Shown: one piece after another, positions 16,830-25,349 of the stretch
Layout: each line of letters starts with the position of its first letter
Numbering within the stretch: position 1 is the stretch's first letter
From: Albirhodobacter sp048262715
GTDB lineage: Bacteria > Pseudomonadota > Alphaproteobacteria > Rhodobacterales > Rhodobacteraceae
Assembly (NCBI GenBank): GCA_048262715.1
Contig: JBLXEV010000001.1
Span: 469,149 to 533,148 of the forward strand
Direction: 5' to 3'
DNA length: 64,000 bases
The notes under the pieces: generated by a model
What the model was told of the DNA's origin: nothing
The model's input: the letters and a program-made list of their open reading frames with translations, nothing else
Databases searched by the model: none
Position numbers and translations under genes: made by a program

Positions 16830-18266
16830 TTACGCATCGTAACCCGAGATCGAGATTGCGTCGCAGAACTCTTCGATGCCGAATTTACCGCCTTCGCGCG
16901 CGCGGCCCGAGGCTTTCACACCGCCGAAGGGTGCCCCCGCGCCACGGCTCTGACCATTCATCTCGATCATCCCTGCGCGTAGGCTGCGGGCGAGGCGATT
17001 GCGGCGCGCGCCATCTGCGGTTTGCGCGTAATTGGTCAGCCCGTAGGGCGTGTCATTGGCGAGTCGCACAGCCTCTTCTTCGCTGTCGAAGGGCATGATC
17101 GCGAGAACGGGGCCGAAGATTTCTGCGCGCCAGATCGTCATCTCTGGCGTCACATCGGTGAAGATCGTCGGGCGCACGTAATAGCCGCGGTTGAGATCCT
17201 CGGGGCGGCCCAAACCACCAGCGAGAACGGTTGCGCCTTCTTTGATGCCTGTCTCGATCAGACCCTGGATCTTCTCATATTGCGAGGCGTTGATCACCGG
17301 CCCGATATGCTTGCCAGGTTTGCTCGGCGCACCGACGTCTGTCGCTTCCGCCGTCTTGCGGGCAATCTCGAGCGCCTGCGGGTAGAAGCTGCGTTCCACC
17401 AGCATCCGCGTGGGGGCGTTGCACGATTGGCCGGAGTTGTTGAAGCAATGGCGAACGCCGCGTTGCACGGCCGCGTCATCGGCATCGGCGAAGATGAGAT
17501 TCGCGCCTTTGCCGCCCAGCTCCAGACAAACGCGCTTAAGCGTCTCCGCCGCCGCAATGCTGATCGCGCGGCCTGCGCGGGTGGAGCCGGTGAAGGAGAT
17601 CATCTCGATGTCGGGATGGGTGGACATCTCTGTGCCGACACCCGCACCATCGCCGTTCACAAGGTTGAACACGCCCGCAGGCACACCCGCCTCATGCAGG
17701 ATTTCGGCGAAAAGCATTGAGGAGAGCGGCGCCTCCTCGGAGGGTTTCAGCACCATGGTGCAGCCCGCGATCAGCGCGGGAATCGCCTTCAGCGTGACTT
17801 GGTTCATCGGCCAGTTCCACGGGGTGATCAAGCCAACGACGCCAATCGGTTCGTAGGAAATCATCGCGCCAGGCGTGCCATCGCCAAGCGGGCGCAGGAA
17901 TTTGAACTCTTTCGCGGCGGTGATGAAATTGCTGATGTGGAAGCTGCCCGATGCGGCTTGCGAAGTCAGCGCCATGTCAATTGGCGCGCCCATCTCAAGG
18001 CTGATGGCCTCCGCCATATCCTGCGCACGGGCCTGATAGATCCGCAAGACCTCCTCAACCAGCGCGATGCGCTCAGCGGGCGGGGTTGCGCGCCATGCGG
18101 GCAGGGCTTTGCTGGCGGCCGCCACAGCCCGATCCACATCGGCCTTCGCGCCCAGCGAAATCACCGCGCAGGGCTCTTCGGTCGCAGGGTTGATCACGTT
18201 GTGGTCCCGCGCGGTGGCAGGGGCGCTCCATGCGCCATCAATGTAAAAATCGCGTTTCTGGATCAT
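16830..18266 (-). CDS. NAD(P)-dependent aldehyde dehydrogenase
   Basis: A 478-aa member of the aldehyde dehydrogenase superfamily. It carries the cofactor region TPWNWPMNQ, the FTGSTRAGR motif, the general base in LELGGKGAN, and the nucleophile Cys in NSGQSCNAPTR; the C-terminal PFGGVKASGRAREGG is also intact. All catalytic positions are present, so it should be active, but the aldehyde is not predictable. It is a single-gene unit, divergent from the peroxiredoxin gene. AGGAGA lies before its ATG. Confidence 0.9.
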   Translation of the reverse strand: MIQKRDFYIDGAWSAPATARDHNVINPATEEPCAVISLGAKADVDRAVAAASKALPAWRATPPAERIALVEEVLRIYQARAQDMAEAISLEMGAPIDMALTSQAASGSFHISNFITAAKEFKFLRPLGDGTPGAMISYEPIGVVGLITPWNWPMNQVTLKAIPALIAGCTMVLKPSEEAPLSSMLFAEILHEAGVPAGVFNLVNGDGAGVGTEMSTHPDIEMISFTGSTRAGRAISIAAAETLKRVCLELGGKGANLIFADADDAAVQRGVRHCFNNSGQSCNAPTRMLVERSFYPQALEIARKTAEATDVGAPSKPGKHIGPVINASQYEKIQGLIETGIKEGATVLAGGLGRPEDLNRGYYVRPTIFTDVTPEMTIWRAEIFGPVLAIMPFDSEEEAVRLANDTPYGLTNYAQTADGARRNRLARSLRAGMIEMNGQSRGAGAPFGGVKASGRAREGGKFGIEEFCDAISISGYDA

Positions 18267-18454
18267 GATCGTCTCCTATTTTGCGCGCAGGGTGTCATTG
18301 CTCCCCTTAGGGTGCAAGAGAGCGGACACTTGTTCACGCGAACGTGGAGCACGCGAAACTTCCTCCTGATCTAGGTTGGATAGCGCGCTTGGGGCTGGAA
18401 CTTTGTTCCCGATTGCTTAAGTTCCCCCCAGAAACGTTAGCAAGGGAGACCACC

Positions 18455-19108
18455 ATGGGTCTGCGCATCAACGACACCGCCCCCGATTTCACAGCCGCCT
18501 CGACGGCGGGCGAACTTTCCTTCCATGACTGGATCGGCGACAGCTACGCGATCCTGTTCTCGCATCCGAAGGACTTCACACCTGTCTGCACCACCGAATT
18601 CGGGGCCGTCGCGCAATTGGTGCCGGAATTCCAAAAGCGCAACACCAAGGTGCTCGGTGTTTCGGTGGATTCCGTTGAGGATCACGTGAAATGGAAGAAC
18701 GACATCGCGGCCTTTGCGGGCGCGCCTGCGGATTTCCCGATCATTGACGATACGTCGCTGGCCGTCGCGAAAGCCTATGACATGCTGCCCGCCGATGCTT
18801 ACCTCCCCGATGGCCGCACGCCCGCGCATTCCGCGACGGTACGCACCGTGTTCATTATCGGGCCGGATAAGAAGGTGCGTCTCACGATGACCTATCCGAT
18901 GTCCGTCGGCCGGAACTTCGCCGAGATCCTGCGCGCGCTGGATGCAGTGCGGGCGACGGATGGCGTGCCGTTCGCAACGCCTGCCAATTGGATTCCGGGC
19001 GAAGACGTGATTCTCGCACTGTCGGTTTCGACCGAGGACGGCGAGAAGAAATATGGCGCAGTGGATGTGAAGCTGCCCTATCTCCGCACGGTCAAATTCC
19101 AAGGCTAA
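18455..19108 (+). CDS. 1-Cys peroxiredoxin (Prx6 group)
   Basis: A 217-aa peroxidase that reduces H2O2, organic peroxides or peroxynitrite. The peroxidatic cysteine is C45 in PKDFTPVCTTE. It is the only cysteine in the protein, which fixes the 1-Cys mechanism and means an external thiol must resolve it. The C-terminal extension (about 160-217) is the Prx6 dimerisation domain. ATG 18455 has GGGAG upstream; the frame opens earlier without homology. A terminator follows. Confidence 0.92.
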   Translation: MGLRINDTAPDFTAASTAGELSFHDWIGDSYAILFSHPKDFTPVCTTEFGAVAQLVPEFQKRNTKVLGVSVDSVEDHVKWKNDIAAFAGAPADFPIIDDTSLAVAKAYDMLPADAYLPDGRTPAHSATVRTVFIIGPDKKVRLTMTYPMSVGRNFAEILRALDAVRATDGVPFATPANWIPGEDVILALSVSTEDGEKKYGAVDVKLPYLRTVKFQG

Positions 19109-19136
19109 TCGCCGCATCACTTTGCAGGCGCAGCAT

Positions 19137-19167
19137 AAAAGGCTCCGGTTCGTCCGGGGCCTTTTCG
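19137..19167 (+). terminator. Rho-independent terminator of the peroxiredoxin gene
   Basis: AAAAGGCTCCGG (19137-19148) pairs with CCGGGGCCTTTT (19154-19165; one G-U pair) around a 5-base loop. Confidence 0.8.
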
Positions 19168-19264
19168 TTGGGTGGGGCGAATTTTGTGGGTGTTTGGCTC
19201 GCACACATTGAAGCACGACTCGCGAGCTATGCGTTTTCTGCAATGCGGCAATATCGGAACGGCG

Positions 19265-19293
19265 ATTGTGCAGGTGCAGCAAAAGCCCCATGT
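19265..19293 (+). promoter_or_regulatory. Possible sigma-32-type promoter before the DUF1127 gene
   Basis: CCCCATGT (19286-19293) fits the RpoH -10 consensus; ATTGTG (19265-19270), 15 bases upstream, is only a partial -35 match. The predicted leader is about 45 bases. Stress-sigma control of DUF1127 genes is known in Rhodobacter sphaeroides, which makes this plausible, but the -35 is weak. Confidence 0.35.
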
Positions 19294-19345
19294 TAGCGTC
19301 AACGGCAGAGGGAATGGGCCCGATGCCAAAGTAAGGAGAGACCAA

Positions 19346-19564
19346 ATGGCTCTTATGACCACGACACATATGCCGCGCGAAGGCGGCTTGCTCTCTGCTC
19401 TTGCTGCCCTGTTCACGACGCTGGCCGAAAAGCGTGCGCGTTTCGTTGAATACCGCCGCGTTCTGGCCGAACTAAACAGCATGTCGGACCGCGAGCTGGC
19501 CGATATCGGGATCTCGCGTCATTCGACCCGCGATCTGGCTGAGCAAGCAGCTTACGGCGCTTAA
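19346..19564 (+). CDS. DUF1127 small protein
   Basis: A 72-aa basic protein with the DUF1127 core at its C-terminus: YRRVLAELNSMSDRELADIGISRHSTRDLA. Such Arg-rich small proteins are often strongly stress- or phosphate-responsive; some (CcaF1 of Rhodobacter) are RNA-binding. The N-terminal half is an Ala/Leu-rich helix. AAGGAG precedes ATG 19346. It stands alone between two terminators, so its mRNA would be only about 320 bases. I see no CcsR-like small-RNA hairpins downstream. Confidence 0.88.
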   Translation: MALMTTTHMPREGGLLSALAALFTTLAEKRARFVEYRRVLAELNSMSDRELADIGISRHSTRDLAEQAAYGA

Positions 19565-19590
19565 GGCCACAAGCAGAGCATTGCGACGAC

Positions 19591-19616
19591 AAAGGGCCCA
19601 TCGGGCCCTTTTTTAT
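19591..19616 (+). terminator. Rho-independent terminator of the DUF1127 gene
   Basis: AAAGGGCCC (19591-19599) pairs with GGGCCCTTT (19603-19611), followed by further T residues. Confidence 0.85.
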
Positions 19617-19649
19617 TGGCTGCCACACAACCGACGTTGACCCGCACAA

Positions 19650-19683
19650 CAAAGAAAAAGCCCCGATGTTTCCATCGGGGCTC
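19650..19683 (-). terminator. Rho-independent terminator of pnp
   Basis: On the minus strand GCCCCGATG and CATCGGGGC (19660-19681) form a 9-bp stem with a 4-base loop, followed by a T5 tract. It lies 25 bases after the pnp stop. Confidence 0.85.
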
Positions 19684-19705
19684 TCTTCATGTCGATGAGG
19701 GCTGA

Positions 19706-21838
19706 TTATTCAGCGGTCTCAGCCGTCACTTCTTCGCCGGTCTCTTGATCGACCATCTTCATGCCAAGGCGAACCTTGCCACGATCGTCGAAGCCGAGAA
19801 GTTTTACTTTCACTTCTTGGCCTTCTTTGAGCAGCTCGTTCGGGTGGTTCAGGCGCTTGTTCGCGATCTGGCTGACGTGAACCAGACCATCGCGCTTGCC
19901 GAAGAAGTTCACGAAGGCGCCGAAATCGACGAGTTTCACGACTTTACCGGTGTAGACCTTGCCTTCTTCCGGCTCTGCCACGATCGAATAGATCATGTCG
20001 TAAGCCTTCTTGATCGAATCGGCATTGGCCGAAGCAATCTTGATGATGCCTTCGTCGTTGATATCGACCTTAGCGCCCGACACTTCAACGATCTCACGGA
20101 TCACCTTGCCGCCCGAACCGATCACTTCACGGATCTTATCGGTCGGGATTTGCATGGTCTCGATGCGCGGTGCGTGGGCCGAGAACTCTTGGCGGCCAGC
20201 GGCGATCGCTTTGTTCATCTCGCCGAGGATGTGCATCCGGCCGTCTTTCGCTTGTGCGAGAGCCTGCTCCATGATCGCGGGCGTGATGCCTGCAACCTTG
20301 ATGTCCATCTGCAACGAGGTGATGCCGTTCTCGGTACCAGCCACTTTGAAGTCCATGTCGCCGAGGTGATCTTCGTCGCCCAAGATATCGGTGAGAACGG
20401 CGTAGCGGCCGTCTTCTTCCAAGATCAGACCCATAGCCACGCCAGCCACCGGTGCCTTCAGCGGAACACCCGCATCCATCATCGCCAGCGAGCCGCCGCA
20501 GACCGAAGCCATCGACGAGGAGCCGTTCGATTCGGTGATCTCGGAGACCAGACGGATCGTGTAGGGGAAGTCGGTCGCAGCGGGCAGAACTGCCTGCAGC
20601 GCGCGCCATGCGAGCTTGCCGTGGCCGATTTCACGACGACCGGGCGAGCCCACGCGGCCAACTTCACCAACCGAATACGGAGGGAAGTTATAGTGCAGCA
20701 TGAAGTTCGAACGCGAGTTGCCGTGCAGCGCATCGATGATTTGCTCATCGTCGCCCGTGCCCAGCGTGGTGACCACGAGGCCTTGGGTCTCACCGCGGGT
20801 GAACAGCGCGGAACCGTGCGTGCGCGGCAGGATGCCGACTTCGGACACGATCTGACGAACGGTCTTGTTGTCGCGGCCGTCGATGCGTGCGCCACCGTTG
20901 ATGATGTCGCCGCGCAGGATCGAGGATTCCAGCTTCTTGATTGCCGAACCGAGGTTCCCGTCAGCCAGATCTTCTTCCGAGAGCGAGGCTTTCACGGTCG
21001 CAACAGCGGCCGAGATCGCAGCGGTGCGCTCTTGCTTGTCTTTGATCGAGAAAGCAGCGCGCATTTGGGTCTCGCCAGCGGCTTTGACCTTCGCGAACAG
21101 CTCCGAGTAATCCGGTGCTTTGAAGTCGAACGGCTCTTTCGCGCAATCTTCTGCGAAATCGAGTATCAGGTCGATCACGGGCTGCATGGCATCATGGCCG
21201 AACTTCACAGCGCCGAGCATCTCTTCTTCGGAGAGCTCATAGGCTTCCGATTCCACCATCATCACGGCGTCTTTGGTGCCGGCGATGACGAGGTCGAGAC
21301 GCTGCTCTGCGTTGTCACGCAGCTTCTGCATGTCGTCGACTTCGGGGTTCAGGATGTATTCGCCATCGACGAAGCCAACGCGCGCAGCGCCGATCGGGCC
21401 CATGAACGGAACGCCCGAAATGGTCAACGCAGCGGAGGCCGCGATCAAGGCAACAATGTCAGGCTCGTTTACAAGGTCATGCGACAGCACGGTGCACATT
21501 ACGAGCACTTCATGCTTGAAGCCTTCCACGAATAGCGGACGACACGGGCGGTCGATGAGGCGCGAGGTCAGCGTCTCTTTTTCCGACGGGCGTGCTTCAC
21601 GCTTGAAGAAACCGCCCGGAACTTTACCGGCGGCATAGTATTTCTCTTGGTAGTGAACCGTGAGCGGGAAGAAATCTTGGCCCGGCTTCGGCGCTTTCGC
21701 GAAGGTCACGTTGGCCATGACCGAGGTTTCGCCCAAAGTGGCGATAACCGAACCGTCAGCCTGACGGGCAACCTTGCCGGATTCCAGCGTGAGCTCTTCT
21801 TCGCCCCACTGGATGGATTTCCGAGTGATATTGAACAT
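19706..21838 (-). CDS. pnp: Polynucleotide phosphorylase
   Basis: A 710-aa phosphorolytic 3'-5' exoribonuclease of the RNA degradosome. Two RNase PH-like cores (about 1-230 and 310-540; the second has FNFPPYSVGEVGRVGSPGRRE-like active-site segments, here PPYSVGEVGR) flank a helical linker. A KH domain (about 555-615, IREVIGSGGKVIREIVE) and an S1 domain (620-690, GKVVKLVDFGAFVNF) close the protein. Length is normal. The start at 21838 (MFNITRKSIQW) is standard for the family. It lies 299 bases downstream of rpsO in the classical rpsO-pnp order, with a terminator and two leader hairpins between them. Confidence 0.97.
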   Translation of the reverse strand: MFNITRKSIQWGEEELTLESGKVARQADGSVIATLGETSVMANVTFAKAPKPGQDFFPLTVHYQEKYYAAGKVPGGFFKREARPSEKETLTSRLIDRPCRPLFVEGFKHEVLVMCTVLSHDLVNEPDIVALIAASAALTISGVPFMGPIGAARVGFVDGEYILNPEVDDMQKLRDNAEQRLDLVIAGTKDAVMMVESEAYELSEEEMLGAVKFGHDAMQPVIDLILDFAEDCAKEPFDFKAPDYSELFAKVKAAGETQMRAAFSIKDKQERTAAISAAVATVKASLSEEDLADGNLGSAIKKLESSILRGDIINGGARIDGRDNKTVRQIVSEVGILPRTHGSALFTRGETQGLVVTTLGTGDDEQIIDALHGNSRSNFMLHYNFPPYSVGEVGRVGSPGRREIGHGKLAWRALQAVLPAATDFPYTIRLVSEITESNGSSSMASVCGGSLAMMDAGVPLKAPVAGVAMGLILEEDGRYAVLTDILGDEDHLGDMDFKVAGTENGITSLQMDIKVAGITPAIMEQALAQAKDGRMHILGEMNKAIAAGRQEFSAHAPRIETMQIPTDKIREVIGSGGKVIREIVEVSGAKVDINDEGIIKIASANADSIKKAYDMIYSIVAEPEEGKVYTGKVVKLVDFGAFVNFFGKRDGLVHVSQIANKRLNHPNELLKEGQEVKVKLLGFDDRGKVRLGMKMVDQETGEEVTAETAE

Positions 21839-21864
21839 GAATAGTTCCCTATTTGAGAGCACCC

Positions 21865-21912
21865 ACGGCCCCTGCCGTGTCTCCCGTTTGCATGGCGGCC
21901 CCATTGCCGCCG
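21865..21912 (-). promoter_or_regulatory. Twin hairpins in the pnp leader
   Basis: On the minus strand, two perfect 6-bp GC stems (21895-21912, loop 6; 21865-21880, loop 4) lie within 75 bases of the pnp start. In E. coli the pnp leader hairpin is the RNase III/PNPase autoregulation site; these could serve the same purpose, but they are short. Confidence 0.4.
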
Positions 21913-22085
21913 CCCCCTATCCTTCGCATGTGGCCGAGGGCGGGCCTCATATCGCAGATGGATGGGCCATACAGCAAAATCGCCTTTCTGGGAAGGGTTC
22001 TGTTTTGCGACGCCTGACAGATGCGGGCGGGCGCAGCGTCTATCGCGCACATGTGGAACGCCGTTGGGGGCGAAACCGCCCAAAC

Positions 22086-22118
22086 CAAAACGCCCGCCTC
22101 TTGCGAGACGGGCGTTCG
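22086..22118 (-). terminator. Terminator of rpsO
   Basis: AACGCCCG...CGGGCGTT with an inner GAG/CTC arm (about 22089-22116), followed on the minus strand by a TTTGG tract. It lies about 20 bases after the rpsO stop, so transcription into pnp is attenuated or pnp has its own promoter. Confidence 0.75.
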
Positions 22119-22137
22119 GTTTCCGAAATCGGAACTC

Positions 22138-22407
22138 TTAGCGGCGGATGCCGAGACGCTCGATGAGCGACTGGTAGCGCGCCACGTCTTTCGCTTTGGT
22201 GTAGTCCAGCAGCTTACGGCGCTGAGCAACCATCATCAGAAGGCCACGACGGGAGTGGTTGTCCTTCTTGTGCGATTTGAAGTGTTCGGTCAGCGTCGTG
22301 ATACGCGAAGTCAAGATTGCGACTTGCACTTCCGGCGAACCGGTATCGCCTTCTTTGACTGCGAATTCTTTGATCAGACGTGCTTTTTCTTCTGGGGTAA
22401 TCGACAT
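22138..22407 (-). CDS. rpsO: 30S ribosomal protein S15
   Basis: An 89-aa protein with the S15 pattern: GDTGSPEVQVAILTSRI, LTEHFKSHKKDNHSRRGLL, and a QRRKLLDYTKAKD end, which bind 16S rRNA helix 22 and the three-way junction early in 30S assembly. The start is ATG 22407 (MSITPEEKARL), with GGAGA upstream. Placement before pnp is the conserved bacterial order. Confidence 0.97.
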   Translation of the reverse strand: MSITPEEKARLIKEFAVKEGDTGSPEVQVAILTSRITTLTEHFKSHKKDNHSRRGLLMMVAQRRKLLDYTKAKDVARYQSLIERLGIRR

Positions 22408-22533
22408 CGGGGTCTCCTTTAAGGTTTGAGAAATGGCACAGGCCGGGATGTCGTCCAGCAAGGCCCGTGGAGGCTCTGCCCGAAAGCAGATGCGCGCACA
22501 TACGAGAGATTGCGCAAAAAAGAAAGCTTAAAG

Positions 22534-22562
22534 AGAGAAAAGCCCCGCATTTGCAGGGCTTT
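22534..22562 (-). terminator. Rho-independent terminator of the RTX-repeat gene
   Basis: On the minus strand AGCCCTGCA and TGCGGGGCT form a stem (one G-U pair) followed by TTTTCTCTC, 32 bases after the stop of the calcium-binding protein. Confidence 0.75.
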
Positions 22563-22593
22563 CATCGTGTCCATCCCTAAGCTATTGGCAAAT

Positions 22594-23730
22594 CTAGGCT
22601 GCCGCTGCCGCCAGTTGGGCCGGCGTATAAAGCGCAATGTCCTCCGGCGTCAGATCCGCGCCATGCAGCACTTCAGCGATTCGTTGACCGTTCAGCGTGA
22701 TCCATGCCGAATCCGAACCTTCCGAGGGCTCCACACCGATCACGGGATCGCTCACGGCCTCAGGGTCGTAGACCACCGCGATCCGGTCTTCGCCTGCAGT
22801 GTAATCCTCAATCGTCGCACTGTGCTCGCTATCAAGCCAGTCGCCCAGCACGAAGAGATCCGCATCTTCACCGCCATTCGCCCAATCATCACGCCCGATC
22901 AGCAAAGTGTCTTCGCCCGACCCGCCATTCAGGAAATCGCCCTCATCGGTATCTTCCATGCCTGTTGCATCCGGCACGACACCGTTGATCAGGTCATTGC
23001 CTGCGCCGCCGAGAAGCTCATCCACGCCAAGCCCGCCCGAAAGGCGATCATTGTCGCGGCCGCCCATGAGGGTGTCATTGCCCGTGCCGCCCTCGAGGAG
23101 ATCATTCCCCGATCCGCCGATGAGATTGTCATCGCCCGCGTCGCCGTTCAGTGTGTCATCGCCCATACCACCCGCGAGGGAATCGTCCCCTTCGTTGCCA
23201 TTGAGAAAATCCGCGCCATCCTCGCCTTGCAAGGTGTCATTCCCCATGCCGCCAGAGACGACATCATCGCCCTCTTGGCCGTAGAGATCATCATCGCCTT
23301 CGCCGCCGTTGATCGTATCATCGCCGCCTTCGCCACCGATTTGTTCGCCCGCATCTGTGCCGGTCAGCGTCTCGTCGGTCTCATCACCGTCAATGCCGGT
23401 CCAATCCGAGTCAGTCAGCTCGTCGCCCGAGTCGAACAGGTCATCGGCGGGCGCCGTTTCTCCCGTGTCCGATGCAGGATCAGAGGCGACATCCTCGGGG
23501 CTTTCATCCGCGGGTGATTCGGGGATTGAATCGGACTCAGTCGATGGCTCAATCGCCGCCGGCGCATCGAGCGGGTCATCGAACAGGTCTCCGGTGCCTT
23601 GCTCGGTGTCGCTCGCTGTCGCGAGTGTATCATCTTGAGACTGTGGATCGTTTTGGTCTTCCGCCTCATTCGGAACGACGAAAGAGACGCTGGCCATTAA
23701 CAGGCCGAGGATACCGCTGAGAAAAAACAT
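22594..23730 (-). CDS. RTX (hemolysin-type calcium-binding) repeat protein
   Basis: A 378-aa acidic protein. A short hydrophobic N-terminus (FFLSGILGLLMASVSFVV) may be a signal or membrane anchor. An Asp/Glu/Ser/Pro-rich spacer follows (about 25-125), then about ten GGxGxDxU-type nonapeptides (about 135-260, for example GGEGDDDLYGQEGDD), which fold as calcium-binding beta-rolls. The C-terminal about 80 residues (ADLFVLGDWLDSEHSATIEDY..) resemble the end domain of secreted RTX proteins. No catalytic domain is visible, and no type I exporter genes are adjacent. The start is uncertain: ATG 23730 or ATG 23784, 18 codons further out, neither with a strong ribosome site. Its target and role are unknown. 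Confidence 0.85.
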   Translation of the reverse strand: MFFLSGILGLLMASVSFVVPNEAEDQNDPQSQDDTLATASDTEQGTGDLFDDPLDAPAAIEPSTESDSIPESPADESPEDVASDPASDTGETAPADDLFDSGDELTDSDWTGIDGDETDETLTGTDAGEQIGGEGGDDTINGGEGDDDLYGQEGDDVVSGGMGNDTLQGEDGADFLNGNEGDDSLAGGMGDDTLNGDAGDDNLIGGSGNDLLEGGTGNDTLMGGRDNDRLSGGLGVDELLGGAGNDLINGVVPDATGMEDTDEGDFLNGGSGEDTLLIGRDDWANGGEDADLFVLGDWLDSEHSATIEDYTAGEDRIAVVYDPEAVSDPVIGVEPSEGSDSAWITLNGQRIAEVLHGADLTPEDIALYTPAQLAAAAA

Positions 23731-23838
23731 GCTGATGCTCGCAAAAAGAGTACTCGGAAACGCATTCTGCGAGGTGTCGCACATTTTCCGTGCAAAGTCG
23801 ACTTTAGCGCGAAGTTCTTAACGGTCAATGAAATTGAT

Positions 23839-24348
23839 TTACGTTAACCATTGTTCAGGTTTTTGCGTGTAGGCGATGTAGAGCGGGTGCTTTGGGGCGC
23901 CCGATTGCGTCAACCCTAGGTGGAAAAGGGTGCCTCCGCTTTGACGCAAGATCCGCTCCATTTCCGCGCCGCGCGCCTGATGTGCGCCATGCGCACCCCA
24001 CGCACAGATCACCTGATCGGCCCAAGGTAGGCTCTCGAGAATAGCGGCATCATTTTCTGGTCCGACCGGATCCGCGACGGCGCGCATCACCTTCGGATCG
24101 GTGGCGCGATAGGCGAAGATATTGCACACTCGAAACGCTCCGAACCCCAGCGCCCTCGCGCGCCGCTCGCAGCGCTCTACCGTGGGGTCATTCTGCTGTT
24201 CGGTCGCGGTGGAGGGGTTGAGCATGATGAAAAGCGCGCGCTTTCCCGCAGGATCCCAGACCCGCGTCAGCAGGTAGCGGTATTGCTCGCAATCCGAGTA
24301 GACCGCCACCGAGGCCGCATCGCCCTTGAGGAATTCGCGCGTGATCAT
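23839..24348 (-). CDS. DUF1643 domain protein
   Basis: A 169-aa soluble protein of the DUF1643 family: LFIMLNPSTATEQQNDPTVERC near residues 40-60, VCNIFAYRATDP in the middle and a WG(A/G)HGxH segment (CAWGAHGAH). The conserved Asn, Asp and His residues suggest an enzyme, but no activity is established for the family. It starts two bases after the truB stop, so it is the last gene of the rbfA-DUF2233-truB-DUF1643 run. Confidence 0.85.
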   Translation of the reverse strand: MITREFLKGDAASVAVYSDCEQYRYLLTRVWDPAGKRALFIMLNPSTATEQQNDPTVERCERRARALGFGAFRVCNIFAYRATDPKVMRAVADPVGPENDAAILESLPWADQVICAWGAHGAHQARGAEMERILRQSGGTLFHLGLTQSGAPKHPLYIAYTQKPEQWLT

Positions 24349-24350
24349 AT

Positions 24351-25253
24351 TCAGAGGTTGAAGACGCGGTTGGGGTGGACCTCGCCGGATTTGTAGATCC
24401 CGACGCCCAGCGGTTTGCCTTGGTAGCTCACCCAGACCTCGTCTCCGAACTCCTCATCCGAGGCGATCACCATCCCCGCATTGCCATTCTTGATCCGCAC
24501 CGCGCCTTCCGCTGTCGCGCGCAGCTCGGTCAGATCCGCAAGCCCGACTTCCAGCGGCAGAAGTTTGGCATCCAGCTCCGGCGTGCGCGCGATGGCCTCA
24601 ATCTGTTCCAACGTCAGTCCATCGGAGGCCTCAAACGGGCCTGACCATTCGCGGCGGAGCCATGCCACATGGCCCAGACAGCCCAGCGCCGCGCCCAAAT
24701 CGCGCGCGATGGAGCGCACATAGCCGCCCTTGCCGCACACCATTTCCAATTCAACATGATCGGCGTCAGGGCGCGAGAGCACCGTGAGGCTTTCTACGAA
24801 CAACGGGCGCGATTTGAGGTCCATCACCTCGCCTTCCCGCGCGAGATCATAGGCGCGCTCGCCATCTACCTTTACAGCAGAGAATTGCGGCGGAACCTGA
24901 TCAATATCGCCGCGGAACGCGCCCAGAGCGGCTTCAATCTCGGTGTCAGAGGGGCGTGTCTCGCGGGTTTCAATCACCTCGCCCTCGGCGTCATCGGTTG
25001 TGGTCGCAGCGCCGAGCCGCACCATGAACCGGTAGCATTTCATCGCGTCGGTGATGAAGGGAACGGTCTTCGTCGCCTCCCCCAGCGCAATCGCCAGAAC
25101 CCCCGTCGCCGCCGGATCCAGCGTGCCCGCATGGCCTGCCTTCTTGGCATCGAGCGCCCAGCGCACCTTGCCGACGACGGATGTCGACGTCACGCCTGCT
25201 GGCTTATCAACGATCAGCCAACCAGAAATATCGCGTCCCTTTTTGCGTGCCAT
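24351..25253 (-). CDS. truB: tRNA pseudouridine(55) synthase
   Basis: A 300-aa enzyme that makes the T-loop pseudouridine of tRNAs. The catalytic Asp is in AGHAGTLDPAATGVL; GWLIVDKPAGVTS, GDIDQVPPQFSAVKVDGERAYDLAR and GGYVRSIARDLG-type blocks follow in family order (quoted here as short pieces). A C-terminal PUA-like domain runs from about 230. ATG 25253 is chosen because GGAGGG lies just upstream of it. Lies downstream of rbfA, as in many bacteria, but with a DUF2233 gene inserted between them. Confidence 0.95.
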   Translation of the reverse strand: MARKKGRDISGWLIVDKPAGVTSTSVVGKVRWALDAKKAGHAGTLDPAATGVLAIALGEATKTVPFITDAMKCYRFMVRLGAATTTDDAEGEVIETRETRPSDTEIEAALGAFRGDIDQVPPQFSAVKVDGERAYDLAREGEVMDLKSRPLFVESLTVLSRPDADHVELEMVCGKGGYVRSIARDLGAALGCLGHVAWLRREWSGPFEASDGLTLEQIEAIARTPELDAKLLPLEVGLADLTELRATAEGAVRIKNGNAGMVIASDEEFGDEVWVSYQGKPLGVGIYKSGEVHPNRVFNL

Positions 25254-25349
25254 CGGGCCCTCCATTGCAGGCGCGCTGGCTATCTCAGCGCGGGCCAAGG
25301 GTCAATGCGCCTGCGCAGCGTGGCGCGGGGGCATATCCAAAACGCTAGA

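Noticed and set aside
19565..19620. CcsR-type small RNA downstream of the DUF1127 gene
   Set aside because: Only one hairpin is present, and it is an ordinary terminator; the typical repeated stem-loops with CCUCCUCCC loops are missing.
19745..21535. 596-codon plus-strand frame
   Set aside because: Antisense of pnp, which has all PNPase domains.
22972..23388. CRISPR-like or tandem DNA repeats in the RTX gene
   Set aside because: The periodicity follows the nonapeptide coding repeats; spacing and sequence vary and the strand is coding.
22426..23517. 363-codon plus-strand frame with Ile/Ala-rich repeats
   Set aside because: It is the reverse of the RTX repeats. The GGxGxD pattern on the minus strand is the real signal.
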